Below are positions 43,090 through 50,525 of a stretch of 64,000 nucleotides of DNA, piece by piece; position 1 is the stretch's first letter, and the number at the start of each line of letters is the position of its first letter. The notes under the pieces were generated by a model, which searched no databases, had not been told where the DNA came from, and was given only the letters and a program-made list of their open reading frames with translations. The position numbers and the translations under genes are program-made. The stretch is from positions 1 to 64,000 of the forward strand of contig JBJXHG010000182.1 of NCBI GenBank assembly GCA_046160865.1, read 5' to 3'. The stretch is from JBJXHG01 sp046160865. Lineage in GTDB: Bacteria; Planctomycetota; UBA1135; GCA-002686595.

Positions 43090-44574
43090 TCAGGACAGCG
43101 CGGCTTGCAACGACGCACCTTGCGCTTGCAGCCCGCCGATGAGTTGCTCGAGCGCCGAGAAGCGCTGGATCAGGTTCTGCTCGAACAGCTCGATGTGGCG
43201 CTCTTTCCGCGCGATCTGGTCGTTGAAGAGCTTGATGTTCGCGTTGAACGTCTCCGTGCGCGCGTCGAACACGCCCTTGAGCACGGTGTCGTTCGGACCG
43301 GCTTGCGTCTTGAACAGGCGGTCGATCGCGCGCGAAAGCGTCGCGGCGAGTCCGGAGTCCGCGCTGAGATCGTCGAAGTAGCCGGGCGTATCCGGCTCGG
43401 CCTCACCGTTGTCGAAGCCGTCCACGTCGATGAAGAGGTCGGCGAGCAAGTCGAGATTCTGCTCGAACTTGTCGTCGAACACCGCGGCGTCGATCTGCAG
43501 TGTGCCGTCGTTCTGCGTCTCGATGCCGACGAGACCGAGCGTCGAGTAGCCCTCGGCGTCGTTCTGCACCGTGTCGAGGTCGACGTCGAACAGCGCTTGG
43601 CCCAGATTGCCGCGCACCGTGCGCAGCAGAGCGTCCCCGAACAGCGGCCCGCTCGGACCCGCGTCCTCGTTGTACGTGTTCTGCTGGTTGATGTACTTGA
43701 TGACTTCGTTGTACGCCGTGACGAACTCGTCGAGCTTGGCGCGGATCGCCGTCTTGTTCGCTTCGACGGAGAACTGGATCGTCTTGTCGGGGTCGGCCGA
43801 CTGCGCTGTAAGCGTCACGCCCGCGATGACGTCAGTGAACTCGTTCGTCTCGCGCTCCACGGTCAGGCCGTCGATCACCGCCACGGCATTGCTGCCGACG
43901 GTCAGGTTGTTCGCGCTTTGCGCGGCTCCGTCCACGTCGGGTGCCTGCCCGTCGATCGTGAGTCCGGCGACGGTGCTCGCGATGTTCGCGATGCGGAAGC
44001 TCTCGCCGCTCTGCGTGCTGGAGAGCACGAGCTTGTGGCTCGGCGCATCCTCGGTGCCCGTATTGACGATCGACGCCTTGACGTCCTCGCCGGCGAGCTC
44101 GTTGATCTCGCTCGCGATGTCTTCCAGGCTCGACGTGTCTTGCTGCAGAGTGATCGTGTAGTTCGTCCCGTCGACGTCGAACGACAAGCCCTGGCCTTCG
44201 GCACCCGCGAGATCGACGGCCGGATCGGACACGCCATCGAAGGCCCAGCGATCGATCTCGGCCAGCTTCGTGACGGACAAGGAGTGGCTTCCGGCTTGCG
44301 CGGAGCCGCTCGCGGTGAACGACGCGACACCGTCCTCGCTCGGCGTGACGCTGAATGCGAGGAAGCTCGAGCGCTTCGAAAGCGCGTCGGCCTTCTTCTG
44401 CAGGTCGCTCACGAGGCCCTTGAGCTTCGACAGCGCCGTGATCTTGCTCTGCTCGAAGGCCTTCTTGGTCTCGATCCGATCGATCGGAATGCGCTCGAGC
44501 CTCAAGAGCTGCGTGATGATCGCATTCGTGTCGAGGCCGCTGCCGAGCCCGCCGATCGAGATTCCGTTCGCCAT
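43090..44574 (-). CDS. fliD: flagellar filament cap protein FliD
   Basis: A 494-residue filament-cap protein (HAP2) that guides flagellin assembly. The N-terminal D0 segment ISIGGLGSGLDTNAIITQLL and the C-terminal coiled segment FNANIKLFNDQIARKERHIE are typical and probably form the helical bundle. The middle contains repeated beta domains. GGAGGAG just before the ATG at 44574 is a clear ribosome site. Transcription probably starts from the sigma-28-like promoter upstream, and fliS and a FliT-like gene follow. Confidence 0.95.
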   Translation of the reverse strand: MANGISIGGLGSGLDTNAIITQLLRLERIPIDRIETKKAFEQSKITALSKLKGLVSDLQKKADALSKRSSFLAFSVTPSEDGVASFTASGSAQAGSHSLSVTKLAEIDRWAFDGVSDPAVDLAGAEGQGLSFDVDGTNYTITLQQDTSSLEDIASEINELAGEDVKASIVNTGTEDAPSHKLVLSSTQSGESFRIANIASTVAGLTIDGQAPDVDGAAQSANNLTVGSNAVAVIDGLTVERETNEFTDVIAGVTLTAQSADPDKTIQFSVEANKTAIRAKLDEFVTAYNEVIKYINQQNTYNEDAGPSGPLFGDALLRTVRGNLGQALFDVDLDTVQNDAEGYSTLGLVGIETQNDGTLQIDAAVFDDKFEQNLDLLADLFIDVDGFDNGEAEPDTPGYFDDLSADSGLAATLSRAIDRLFKTQAGPNDTVLKGVFDARTETFNANIKLFNDQIARKERHIELFEQNLIQRFSALEQLIGGLQAQGASLQAALS

Positions 44575-44600
44575 GCTGCTCCTCCAATACTCCGCTCGTG

Positions 44601-44628
44601 TTATCGGAGCCGCACGGCAACTCCGTTA
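44601..44628 (-). promoter_or_regulatory. sigma-28-like promoter of fliD, -35 box at the edge of a MITE-like element
   Basis: On the minus strand TAAC (44628-44625), 16 bases, then TCCGATAA (44608-44601), close to the FliA consensus TAAA-N15-GCCGATAA. It is 27 bp before the fliD start. The TAA of the -35 box is the TTA target duplication of the adjacent element. Confidence 0.6.
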
Positions 44629-44793
44629 GAGCGCCTTTCAGAATGTGTCGCCCGGCGAAGGCTGCGACGAATCGAGGCGAGCAAGACGCGCCGACGATGC
44701 GTATTGCTCGGCAATACTCAGAGGAGGCGCAACGCCGCGAGCCCGGTTCGGCGCGGCCTGCGACGGGGCGGGGCATTCTGAAAGGTGCTCTTA
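44626..44793. mobile_element. MITE-like element with terminal inverted repeats (about 168 bp) upstream of fliD
   Basis: TTAGAGCGCCTTTCAGAATG (44626-44645) and CATTCTGAAAGGTGCTCTTA (44774-44793) are inverted copies matching at 18 of 20 positions. Direct TTA repeats flank termini that read GAG at both ends, consistent with the TNA target duplication and GAG ends of the IS1031 group of the IS5 family. The interior has no coding frame of note and contains a perfect hairpin GTATTGC-TCG-GCAATAC (44701-44717). It lies between the fliC terminator and the fliD promoter. Confidence 0.68.
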
Positions 44794-44895
44794 GTCCGCA
44801 TCTCGCACCACGTCCGTCGCGAGAGGTGCGCGCACCCGTCGGAAACGTTTTCCAACCAGATGTGGCGCCGCGGCAGCGCGCCTGAAAACGAGGAA

Positions 44896-44922
44896 GGGAG
44901 CCCCGCGCGCGGCGGAGCTCCC
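44896..44922 (-). terminator. Rho-independent terminator after the first flagellin gene
   Basis: On the minus strand GGGAGC and GCTCCC (with inner complementary TCCGC/GCGGG) form the stem, followed by TTCCTCGTTTT. It is 31 bp beyond the fliC stop. Confidence 0.75.
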
Positions 44923-44952
44923 TTGTCGTCTCGCGGTCAGCCGCGCGTCGCG

Positions 44953-45774
44953 TTAACCGCGGAGCAGCGACAGCGCCAGCTGCGGCTGCACGTTGGCTTG
45001 CGAGAGCACCGACACCGCCGCTTGCTGCATGATCGAGTTGCGGGTCAGGTCCGCCGTCTCCTGCGCGACGTCGACGTCGCGGATGCGACTCTCGGCCGCC
45101 GAGAGGTTCTCGCGAGCGTTCTGGATGCTCGTGTAAGCGCTCGTCAGACGGTTCTGCACCGCACCGAGCGAGCCGCGCGCCGTGTTCAGCGTCTCGATGG
45201 CGGCGTCGATGTCCGCCAGCGCGTCGCTCGCGTTGGTAGCCGTGTCGGTCGTGACGCTGTCGACTCCGAGCGTCGCGGTCGTCGTATCTTGCAAGCCGAT
45301 GTCGATGACGTCACCGTCGTTCACGCCGACTTGGATCGAAGCCGTCGAGGACGAGCCGTCGAGCAAGTTGACCCCGTTGAACGACGCCGTATCCGAGATG
45401 CGATCGAGCTCTTCGATCAACGCCGACACTTCCGTGTTGATCGTGTCGCGGTCCGCGCTGCTCAGCGTGCCGTTGCTCGCTTGAATGGCGAGCTCGCGCA
45501 TGCGGTTGAGGATGTTGCTCGATTCGTTGAGCGCACCCTCGGCCGTCTGCACGAGACTGATGCCGTCCTGAGCATTGCGGGCCGCTGCGCCGAACGAACG
45601 GATCTGCGACCGCATGCGCTCGCTGATTCCGAGGCCGGCCGCATCGTCCGCCGCATTCGCGATGCGCAGTCCAGAGGACAGCTTCGCATAGTTGGCCTGC
45701 AGCCGATTCGTAACCGATCCGAGGTTACTTTGCGCGTTCAGAGACGCGATGTTGGTATTGACTCTCAGTCCCAT
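44953..45774 (-). CDS. fliC: flagellin, copy 1
   Basis: A 273-residue flagellin of the short type without variable D2/D3 domains. The N-terminal D0/D1 motif runs MGLRVNTNIASLNAQSNLGS and SSGLRIANAADDAAGLGISE, and the C-terminal part has ESRIRDVDVAQETADLTRNS and ends in QANVQPQLALSLLRG. The core helices are well conserved. It should be exported by FliS-assisted type III secretion and form the filament. A weak AAGGA is found 10 bases before the ATG. No obvious sigma-28 box was found in the 355 bp upstream. Confidence 0.95.
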   Translation of the reverse strand: MGLRVNTNIASLNAQSNLGSVTNRLQANYAKLSSGLRIANAADDAAGLGISERMRSQIRSFGAAARNAQDGISLVQTAEGALNESSNILNRMRELAIQASNGTLSSADRDTINTEVSALIEELDRISDTASFNGVNLLDGSSSTASIQVGVNDGDVIDIGLQDTTTATLGVDSVTTDTATNASDALADIDAAIETLNTARGSLGAVQNRLTSAYTSIQNARENLSAAESRIRDVDVAQETADLTRNSIMQQAAVSVLSQANVQPQLALSLLRG

Positions 45775-46129
45775 TGAAGTTCAGTTCCTTGGAAACGATT
45801 CCAGTTTTGCTGCACACGATCTCTTCCCAGGATCCGCCTCCGCCGGGCTTCGCCGACGCGACTCACGTCGTCGCTCGCGGTTGACACGACCGCGAAGCTT
45901 TGGACGAGTGTGCGCTGAGTCGCGGCGCGAAGCGGGATCCTCGGCAAGTCTTCACCCACGGATCGCCGGGCGCGCCGGCTCCGTCCGCGGGTCGTTCTCA
46001 TGCTTTGTTACAGATCGTCGGGTTCACGCCGCCGTGCGACGCGCATCCGAGTTGGTCGAGGGCTGAATTGGGAGGACTGCCCCGTGGCAGCCCTCCCCTT
46101 CAGCGATCGGCACTAGAGGCCGAATTCGA
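45775..46129. other. 355-bp intergenic region between the two flagellin genes
   Basis: No gene is supported. The left part must hold the promoter of the downstream flagellin gene, but no convincing sigma-28 or sigma-54 box was seen. The right part contains the hairpin listed at 46070-46097, which terminates the upstream flagellin gene. Confidence 0.5.
46070..46097 (-). terminator. 12-bp hairpin after the second flagellin gene
   Basis: GGGAGGACTGCC (46070-46081) pairs with GGCAGCCCTCCC (46086-46097), including one G-U pair, around a 4-base loop. It is 32 bp past the flagellin stop. The downstream run is AATTC, so it lacks a strong T tract. Confidence 0.6.
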
Positions 46130-46951
46130 CTATCTTTGGAGCAACGTCAGTGCGATCTGCGGTTGCGTGTTGGCTTGCTGCAGCACCGACACGGCGGCTT
46201 GCTGCAGGATCGAGTTGCGCGTGAGGTCGGCCGTCTCCATCGCCACGTCCACGTCGCGGATGCGGCTTTCGGCGGCGGACAAGTTCTCGCGTGCGTTCTG
46301 AATGCTCGTGTACGAGCTCGTCAATCGATTTTGCGCCGCGCCGAGAGCACCGCGCGTCGTGTTGAGCGTCTCGACGGCCGCGTCGATCTCGGCGAGCGCG
46401 AGCGACGCATTCGCGGCCGTGTCGGTCGTGACCGTGTCGACACCCAGGTTGTTCGCCGTGGTGTTCTCGAGACTGATGTCGATCACTTCGGTCGCGTCGA
46501 TGCCGACTTGGATGGAGACCGTGGTCGCCGTTCCGTCGAGCAAGTTGACGCCGTTGAAGTTCGCCGAATCCGCGATCCGGTCGAGCTCCTCGATGAGCGC
46601 TTGGACTTCCGTGTCGACGGTCGCGCGGTCGGCGCTGCTCAACGTGCCGTTGCTCGCTTGGATCGCGAGCTCGCGCATGCGGTTAAGGATGTTGCTCGCC
46701 TCGTTCAGCGCGCCTTCCGCGGTCTGAACCAAGCTGATTCCGTCCTGGGCGTTGCGGCCCGCTGCGCCGTAGGACCGGATCTGCGAGCGCATGCGTTCGC
46801 TGATCCCCAGCCCCGCTGCGTCGTCCGAGGCCGCGGCAATGCGCAAGCCCGAGGACAAGCGCGCAAAGTTCGCTTGCAGCCGCCCGGTGACGGCGCCCAT
46901 GTTTCGCTGTGCGTTGAGCGCGGCGATGTTGGTGTTGACTCGTAATCCCAT
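46130..46951 (-). CDS. fliC: flagellin, copy 2
   Basis: A 273-residue flagellin, the same length as copy 1 and very alike in its N- and C-terminal thirds (MGLRVNTNIAALNAQRNMGA at the start, ending NTQPQIALTLLQR). Differences concentrate in the middle, such as TATTVSIQVGIDATEVIDIS against STASIQVGVNDGDVIDIG. Two flagellin genes in tandem suggest either a composite filament, dosage, or antigenic or mechanical variation. Each has its own terminator, so they are probably separately transcribed. Confidence 0.95.
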   Translation of the reverse strand: MGLRVNTNIAALNAQRNMGAVTGRLQANFARLSSGLRIAAASDDAAGLGISERMRSQIRSYGAAGRNAQDGISLVQTAEGALNEASNILNRMRELAIQASNGTLSSADRATVDTEVQALIEELDRIADSANFNGVNLLDGTATTVSIQVGIDATEVIDISLENTTANNLGVDTVTTDTAANASLALAEIDAAVETLNTTRGALGAAQNRLTSSYTSIQNARENLSAAESRIRDVDVAMETADLTRNSILQQAAVSVLQQANTQPQIALTLLQR

Positions 46952-47230
46952 GTGACCTTTGCTTCCGGCCTCTAGTTGGATCGCTGAAGTGGGTTCGAGG
47001 TCGCCGGTAGACCACGTTCCGTTGCGCTAGTTCTCGGAGGCACGGCGTGAGGGATGAGCGCACACCACGAGTTTCTCGCACGCGCACGGAACGGCGCCGC
47101 GCGCAGGCGCGCGCTCTTCCTAATGAAGGGGCGACGGGGCGACGGAAGACACTTCAGGTCGCCGTGCGACGTTCGCACCGGCACCGAAAGACTTGCTGCA
47201 CCACCGTTCACGCCGCCTACAATCGCGCGC

Positions 47231-48592
47231 ATGCCCGCGCGCATCCTCGTGGCCGACGACGAACCGGCCGTGCGTGCCTCCATCGCGTCGTTGTGTCACG
47301 CGCTCGGCCACGAGACCTTCGAAGCGGACAACGCCGAACGCACGCTGGCCGCGATCGCGCAGGCGCTGCCCGACATCGTCCTGCTCGACTTCGTGTTGCC
47401 CGACCGCAGCGGACTCGAGATCCTGCCCGAGATCGTCGCGCGCCCGAGCGCTCCCGCCGTGATCGCGGTCACCGGACTCTCCGAGATCGCGACTGCCGTC
47501 GCCGCGATGCGCGCGGGCGCCGCGGACTATCTGCAGAAGCCCGTGCAGCTCACGACGCTCGACGCGGCGATCAGCCGCATCCTCAAGAGCCGAGTCCTAC
47601 GCGAAGAGCGCGATCGGCTGCGCGACGAGCTCGCGCGACTGCGCGCCGGCGCGATCCTCGGTGGCTCCCCAGAGATCCGTGCCGTCGTCGAATCCGTCGC
47701 GCGCGTGGCGGCGACTCCGCGGACGACCGTGCTCATCACCGGTGAATCGGGCGTGGGCAAGGAGCTCGTCGCGCACGCCGTGCACGAGCAGTCGGCTCGC
47801 GCCGCCGAGCCGTTCGTCGCCGTCAACTGCGCCGCGCTCTCCGAGTCGCTGCTCGAAGCCGAGCTGTTCGGTTACGAAGGCGGCTCGTTCACCGGCGCGG
47901 CATCGAAGGGCCGCACCGGGTTGATCGCGGCGGCGGAAGGCGGAGCGCTGTTCCTCGACGAGATCGGCGAGCTCGCGCTCGATCTGCAAGCGAAGCTCTT
48001 GCGCGTTCTGCAAGAGCGCGTGTACCGCCCCGTCGGCAGCGTGGCCGACCGCGCGATGGACGTGCGCATCCTGGCGTCGACGAATCGTGATCTCGTCACG
48101 ATGGTCGAAGGCGGCGGTTTCCGCGAGGACCTCTACTACCGCTTGAACGTGCTGTCGATCCGCGTTCCGCCGCTGCGTGAGCGCCCGAGCGACGTGCCGG
48201 TGCTCGCCGCGCACTTCTTGGCCCACTTCGAGCGCGAGTTCGGCAAGGCGTTCGACGGATTCTCGAGCGCCGCGCGCGAAGCGCTCGTGCGCCACGACTG
48301 GCCCGGCAACGTCCGCGAGCTGCGCAATGCGATCGAGCGTGCGGCGCTGCTCGCGGCGGGCGGGGAGATCCAGCCCGCGCATCTGTTCGCGTCCGGTACG
48401 CCTCCGTTCGCCGCGCGCACCGCGTCGCTGCTCGATCTGCCGCAAGGCGAACGCTCGCTCGCCGCGATGGAGCGCGCGTGGATCCTGCGCGTGCTGCAAG
48501 CGAGCAACGGCAATCGAAGTCACGCCGCGCGCCTGCTCGGCGTCAATCGCACGACGCTCTACAACAAGTTGAAGAGCTACGGCGTCGAGTGA
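47231..48592 (+). CDS. sigma-54-dependent response regulator (NtrC family), flagellar gene activator
   Basis: This 453-residue activator has a receiver domain (residues 1-120) with the phosphorylatable Asp53 and Lys103, an AAA+ domain with Walker A GESGVGKE (171-178), and a C-terminal Fis-type helix-turn-helix (GNRSHAARLLGVNRTTLYNK). The sigma-54 contact loop is GSFTGA (218-223) rather than the usual GAFTGA. It lies divergently next to flagellin genes and is followed by a kinase-like gene. A TACAAT box stands just before the start, but its -35 partner is weak. It may be the master activator of the flagellar regulon, parallel to FleQ or FlrA, but this is inferred. Confidence 0.92.
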   Translation: MPARILVADDEPAVRASIASLCHALGHETFEADNAERTLAAIAQALPDIVLLDFVLPDRSGLEILPEIVARPSAPAVIAVTGLSEIATAVAAMRAGAADYLQKPVQLTTLDAAISRILKSRVLREERDRLRDELARLRAGAILGGSPEIRAVVESVARVAATPRTTVLITGESGVGKELVAHAVHEQSARAAEPFVAVNCAALSESLLEAELFGYEGGSFTGAASKGRTGLIAAAEGGALFLDEIGELALDLQAKLLRVLQERVYRPVGSVADRAMDVRILASTNRDLVTMVEGGGFREDLYYRLNVLSIRVPPLRERPSDVPVLAAHFLAHFEREFGKAFDGFSSAAREALVRHDWPGNVRELRNAIERAALLAAGGEIQPAHLFASGTPPFAARTASLLDLPQGERSLAAMERAWILRVLQASNGNRSHAARLLGVNRTTLYNKLKSYGVE

Positions 48593-48607
48593 CGGCGCTC
48601 GCGCCGC

Positions 48608-48636
48608 TCACCAGCCGAACTTCGACGGGCTGGTGA
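48608..48636 (+). terminator. 9-bp hairpin after the NtrC-family regulator gene
   Basis: TCACCAGCC (48608-48616) pairs with GGCTGGTGA (48628-48636) around an 11-base loop, 16 bp past the stop codon. No T tract, so support is from position and stem strength. Confidence 0.4.
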
Positions 48637-48712
48637 CCTTCGGCGTGCTGGGCGCGAGAGCCGCGCCGTCGTGACCGTGCGGGCCGGCGAGTCTCCGCCG
48701 CGAGCCACCACG

Positions 48713-48777
48713 AAAAAAAGCCCGGCCTCGTCCGCGGCCCCATCAAGCTTTTCGCCCCCCCGGACGAAAAGGCCGGC
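48713..48777 (-). terminator. Rho-independent-type terminator facing the minus strand, without an obvious gene
   Basis: On the minus strand CCGGCCTTTTCGTCCG and CGGACGAGGCCGG form a stem with a 3-base bulge, followed directly by GC and a run of seven T (48719-48713). Genes on both sides lie on the plus strand, so it ends an unrecognised minus-strand transcript, such as a small or antisense RNA beginning near 48780-48900, or blocks antisense transcription. Confidence 0.55.
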
Positions 48778-48810
48778 AGGAAGCGCTTTCACGCCTTGCC
48801 TTCCGTGCCC

Positions 48811-49503
48811 ATGCAATCTTCGACACCCAGCGAGGGCGGTTCCGTTCCGCACCCCGACCTCGCCGAAGCCGTCGCGCGCGGCATCACGTTGCCGCTCGCT
48901 GCGTTGCGCGCATCGATGGAGTGCTTGGCGCGCGACTTGGAAGGAGCGGCGACTCCGCCGCTCGTGCTGCGCGGTGCGTTGAACGAAGTCATCCGCATGG
49001 GAAAGAACGTCCAAGCACTCGTCGATTTCACGTTGCCGCAGCCGCTGCATCCGTTCGCCTGCTCATTGGAAGAGATCGCGCAAGCGACGCTGTGCGCGCT
49101 CGACGCGCCGTCGCGAGCACGCGTGCTGCTCGCGAGCGAGAACGGTCGCGCGCCGCTCTTCGTCGACGGACCGGTGCTGTCGCGCTCGCTCGCGCACCTC
49201 GTCGAAGCGGGACTCGCGCATTCGAGTCATCCCGTACTGCTGCGCGCGCGGGCAACGTTCTCCGATGCGGTGTTCTCCGTCGTGTGCCCGGCCTGCGTCA
49301 GCGAAGTCGACGGCGAGGCGGATGTCGTGCGCGCGTGGCCGCCCAATCCACACCTCGCGGCGAGCACCGGCGTCGGCGTCGCGCTGGCACGCCGGGAGAT
49401 CGAGCGGCTCGGCGGCTCGTTCGCGACACGCTCGTCGAGCAGCGCCCCGCTCTTGTGGGTCGCGCGTTTCCGCATCCATTCTTCCAGCGAGGTGCGGTCG
49501 TGA
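48811..49503 (+). CDS. degenerate histidine-kinase-like protein without phosphorylation and ATP-binding residues
   Basis: A 230-residue protein with the outline of a histidine kinase core but lacking key residues. The dimerisation helix GITLPLAALRASMECLARDL aligns with GIAHEIRNPMNAIGGFADLL of the kinase encoded at 53814, with the His lost. The N-box Asn (NLVANAL) appears as HLVEAGL, and no D-x-G-x-G motif is visible. The last glycine motif STGVGVALARREIERLGG persists, as in G2 boxes. It may bind the neighbouring proteins or compete with the true kinase as a scaffold. ATG 48811 is preferred over an earlier TTG. Its stop overlaps the next start as GTGA. Confidence 0.7.
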   Translation: MQSSTPSEGGSVPHPDLAEAVARGITLPLAALRASMECLARDLEGAATPPLVLRGALNEVIRMGKNVQALVDFTLPQPLHPFACSLEEIAQATLCALDAPSRARVLLASENGRAPLFVDGPVLSRSLAHLVEAGLAHSSHPVLLRARATFSDAVFSVVCPACVSEVDGEADVVRAWPPNPHLAASTGVGVALARREIERLGGSFATRSSSSAPLLWVARFRIHSSSEVRS

Positions 49504-50522
49504 CGCGTCGTGGCTTGCGCGTGCTCGTCGTCGACGACGAACGGCCGATCGCCTCGTCGATCTCGGCCGTGCTCGAGCGTCGTGGCCACACGGTGACGCT
49601 CGCGGCGAGCGCGGAGGAAGCACTCACGAAGCCGACGCCCGAAGTGCTCGTGTGCGACATCGCGCTGCCGTGCCTCTCGGGACTCGACCTCTTCACGAAG
49701 CTGCACGAGCGCGGCTCCTACCCGTACACCGTCTTCATCACCGGCGCACCGACCGTCGACGCGTGCAAGACCGCGCTGCAGATGGGCGCCGCCGATTTCC
49801 TGACGAAGCCGTTCCGCCTCGACGAGCTCGTGCGCGCGGTAGAAGCATTCGAGCGACGACGCGCGGCTCCGCAGCGCCACGGCCTCCGTCGCGCCGTCGC
49901 CGTGCACCGTGAATCGGAAGGCGGTTGGAAGTTCGAGCGCGCGTACCTCTCGACACCACGGTGCGTCGAGACCGCCGCGCGCGACGTCGCCGGATTCGCG
50001 CTGCGCTGCGGCATCGGTCCGGCCGCGCGCGCGCGCGTCGCGACCGCGACGAGCGAACTCGTCGACAACGCGCGCCGCCACGGCTACCCGGAGGAAGAAG
50101 GCGAGATCGTGCTGCGCGCCGAAACGGACGCGCGCCGCGTGCTCGTGGAAGTGGAGGACTCCGGTGTGGGCTTCGATCCCGACCGCGTGCAGTCGGGTTA
50201 TCTCGAGTGCGCCGTGTCGAACGGGCTCGCGCGTGCGCTGTCGCTCGCCGAGGACCTGCAGCTCCAGACTTCGCGCGGCCGCGGAACACGTGCACGACTG
50301 CGCTTCGACGTGGTGCGCGTCGACTTCGACGAAGACTCGTCGGTCGATCTGTCGGATCTCGATTTCTTCACGCCGGATCTCTCGCGCCGCGTGCTGCACG
50401 CCGTGCGGAAGCCGGAGACCGCGAAGCTCTTCCAGCTCTCGCCGGCGCTGGCGGTGGTCGTCGGACGACTGCTCGCCGGTCCGGATCCGCGCAGCAACCT
50501 CGACTCGGCGACGCGGAGCTGA
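49500..50522 (+). CDS. receiver domain fused to RsbW/SpoIIAB-like ATPase
   Basis: A 340-residue regulator. The receiver domain (residues 1-120) has Asp53 in VLVCDIALPCLSGLDL and Lys103 in DFLTKPF. From about residue 150 to 265 lies an HATPase_c_2-type domain with ATATSELVDNARRHGY (N-box), VEVEDSGVGFDPD (G1) and GLARALSLAEDLQLQTSRGR (last motif), resembling anti-sigma kinases of the RsbW/SpoIIAB class. A 60-residue C-terminal region follows. Such proteins act as switches that phosphorylate or sequester an anti-anti-sigma factor. A parallel is HsbR of Pseudomonas, which joins receiver and kinase/phosphatase domains to control FlgM. No STAS-domain partner is seen in the window. Confidence 0.8.
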   Translation: MTRRGLRVLVVDDERPIASSISAVLERRGHTVTLAASAEEALTKPTPEVLVCDIALPCLSGLDLFTKLHERGSYPYTVFITGAPTVDACKTALQMGAADFLTKPFRLDELVRAVEAFERRRAAPQRHGLRRAVAVHRESEGGWKFERAYLSTPRCVETAARDVAGFALRCGIGPAARARVATATSELVDNARRHGYPEEEGEIVLRAETDARRVLVEVEDSGVGFDPDRVQSGYLECAVSNGLARALSLAEDLQLQTSRGRGTRARLRFDVVRVDFDEDSSVDLSDLDFFTPDLSRRVLHAVRKPETAKLFQLSPALAVVVGRLLAGPDPRSNLDSATRS

Positions 50523-50525
50523 CCG

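Noticed and set aside
43060..44781. 573-codon plus-strand open frame opposite fliD
   Set aside because: The minus strand encodes FliD with standard end motifs. The plus-strand translation has no recognisable domain or start context.
45775..46069. sigma-28 or sigma-54 promoter for the first flagellin gene
   Set aside because: Neither GCCGATAA-like nor GG-N10-GC elements with acceptable flanks were found.
47217..47222. TACAAT as a housekeeping -10 box for the NtrC-type regulator
   Set aside because: It is only 8 bases before the start codon and the best -35 candidate is at 19-bp spacing. Too weak to list as a promoter.
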